A DNA stretch of 5,730 nucleotides, taken from NCBI GenBank assembly GCA_934133155.1, contig CAKPAT010000075.1:1-5730 (forward strand). The letters run 5' to 3'. Source of the stretch: an uncultured Bacilli bacterium. GTDB lineage: Bacteria; Bacillota_I; Bacilli_A; RF39; UBA660. This document shows positions 5,419 to 5,730 of the stretch, one piece after another. The position numbers were made by a program, and so were the translations under genes. Positions within the stretch are counted from its first letter, which is position 1. Every line of letters begins with the position of its first letter. The notes below the pieces were generated by a model. That model searched no databases. It was not told the DNA's origin and worked only from the letters and a program-made list of their open reading frames with translations.

Positions 5419-5730
5419 ATGCAAAAAAAACTATTAATAATCGCATTAACTCTCTTATCACTAATGGTAATATCTTACGCTACTTTTTCAAGTAAATTAA
5501 ATATAAGTGGCACTTCTTCCATCACCAGTAACTGGAATATAGAAATAACCAATATAGAAAAAAAGAACTATAGTGGAAATATTGTAGAGAAAGAAACATC
5601 ATATACATCAAATACAGCTAATTTTAAAATACAAATGGAAAAACCAGGTGACTACATTTATTACAAAATAGAAGTAACAAACAAAGGGAATATATCAGCA
5701 ATTGCAAAACTTGGAACATTAACCTGCACA
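5419..5730 (+). CDS. Exported surface protein with SipW/TasA-like signal segment, 3'-truncated by window edge
   Basis: The first 104 residues are visible. The N-terminus has basic residues (MQKK), a hydrophobic core at about 5-19 and ISYATFSSKLNISGT (18-32). This resembles the signal segments of TasA, camelysin and other SipW-processed proteins, where a short 'YA-x-F(S/T)' follows the core. The mature part (NWNIEITNIEKKN, 38-50; KPGDYIYYKIEVTNKGNISA, 75-94) looks like a beta-sandwich of the kind found in Gram-positive surface proteins, with a KPGD turn and 'VTN-x-GN' strand. From the fragment I infer secretion and possibly matrix or surface assembly; no catalytic motif is visible. It is in its own transcription unit, after a terminator. 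Its start resembles the N-terminus of the decayed gene at 888 (ISYITFN versus ISYATFS). Confidence 0.75.
   Translation, partial: MQKKLLIIALTLLSLMVISYATFSSKLNISGTSSITSNWNIEITNIEKKNYSGNIVEKETSYTSNTANFKIQMEKPGDYIYYKIEVTNKGNISAIAKLGTLTCT

Overview
The window is A+T-rich DNA that reads like an uncultured, probably fermentative, gut-type member of the Bacilli (Bacillota), possibly near the Mollicutes/Erysipelotrichia side. The clues are the low G+C, BspA-like leucine-rich repeat surface proteins, and the gene order prfB - yvjA-like (YitT family) - ftsE - ftsX, which matches the Bacillus neighbourhood except that the cytochrome gene cccB is missing. Tryptophan is encoded by TGG, TGA is used as a real stop, and an RF2 gene with an in-frame TGA control site is present. 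The standard bacterial code therefore applies, not the mycoplasma code. Every supported gene is on the + strand.

Layout. Positions 1-792 hold the 3' part of a secreted BspA-like leucine-rich repeat protein. Positions 888 to about 1240 hold the wreck of a second gene of the same kind: an N-terminal signal segment is followed by repeat fragments in shifted frames with stops. A hairpin terminator (1249-1285) closes this surface-protein block. An extended -10 promoter (1332-1340) then starts the housekeeping operon: prfB with its programmed +1 frameshift (1370-2462), a YitT/DUF2179 membrane protein (2464-3348), ftsE (3353-4036), ftsX (4036-4935) and a small unrecognised gene (4932-5231). Gaps are 4 bases or less and two junctions overlap (TAATG, ATGA), so translational coupling is likely. 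A strong hairpin with a T-run (5332-5365) ends the operon. A new gene starts at 5419 and runs off the window; it encodes an exported protein with a SipW/TasA-like signal segment.

How the genes work together. RF2 terminates translation at UGA/UAA and limits its own synthesis through the frameshift. FtsE and FtsX form the ABC-type complex that couples ATP hydrolysis in the cytoplasm to control of peptidoglycan hydrolases outside the membrane. The role of the YitT protein is unknown. The flanking genes make cell-surface proteins.

I see no clear undescribed system. The points most worth a second look are the ATGA-coupled small gene after ftsX, with a possible frame-shifted C-terminus, and the decayed repeat-protein paralogue between 888 and 1240. 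No tRNA, rRNA, CRISPR array, insertion sequence or known riboswitch was recognised.
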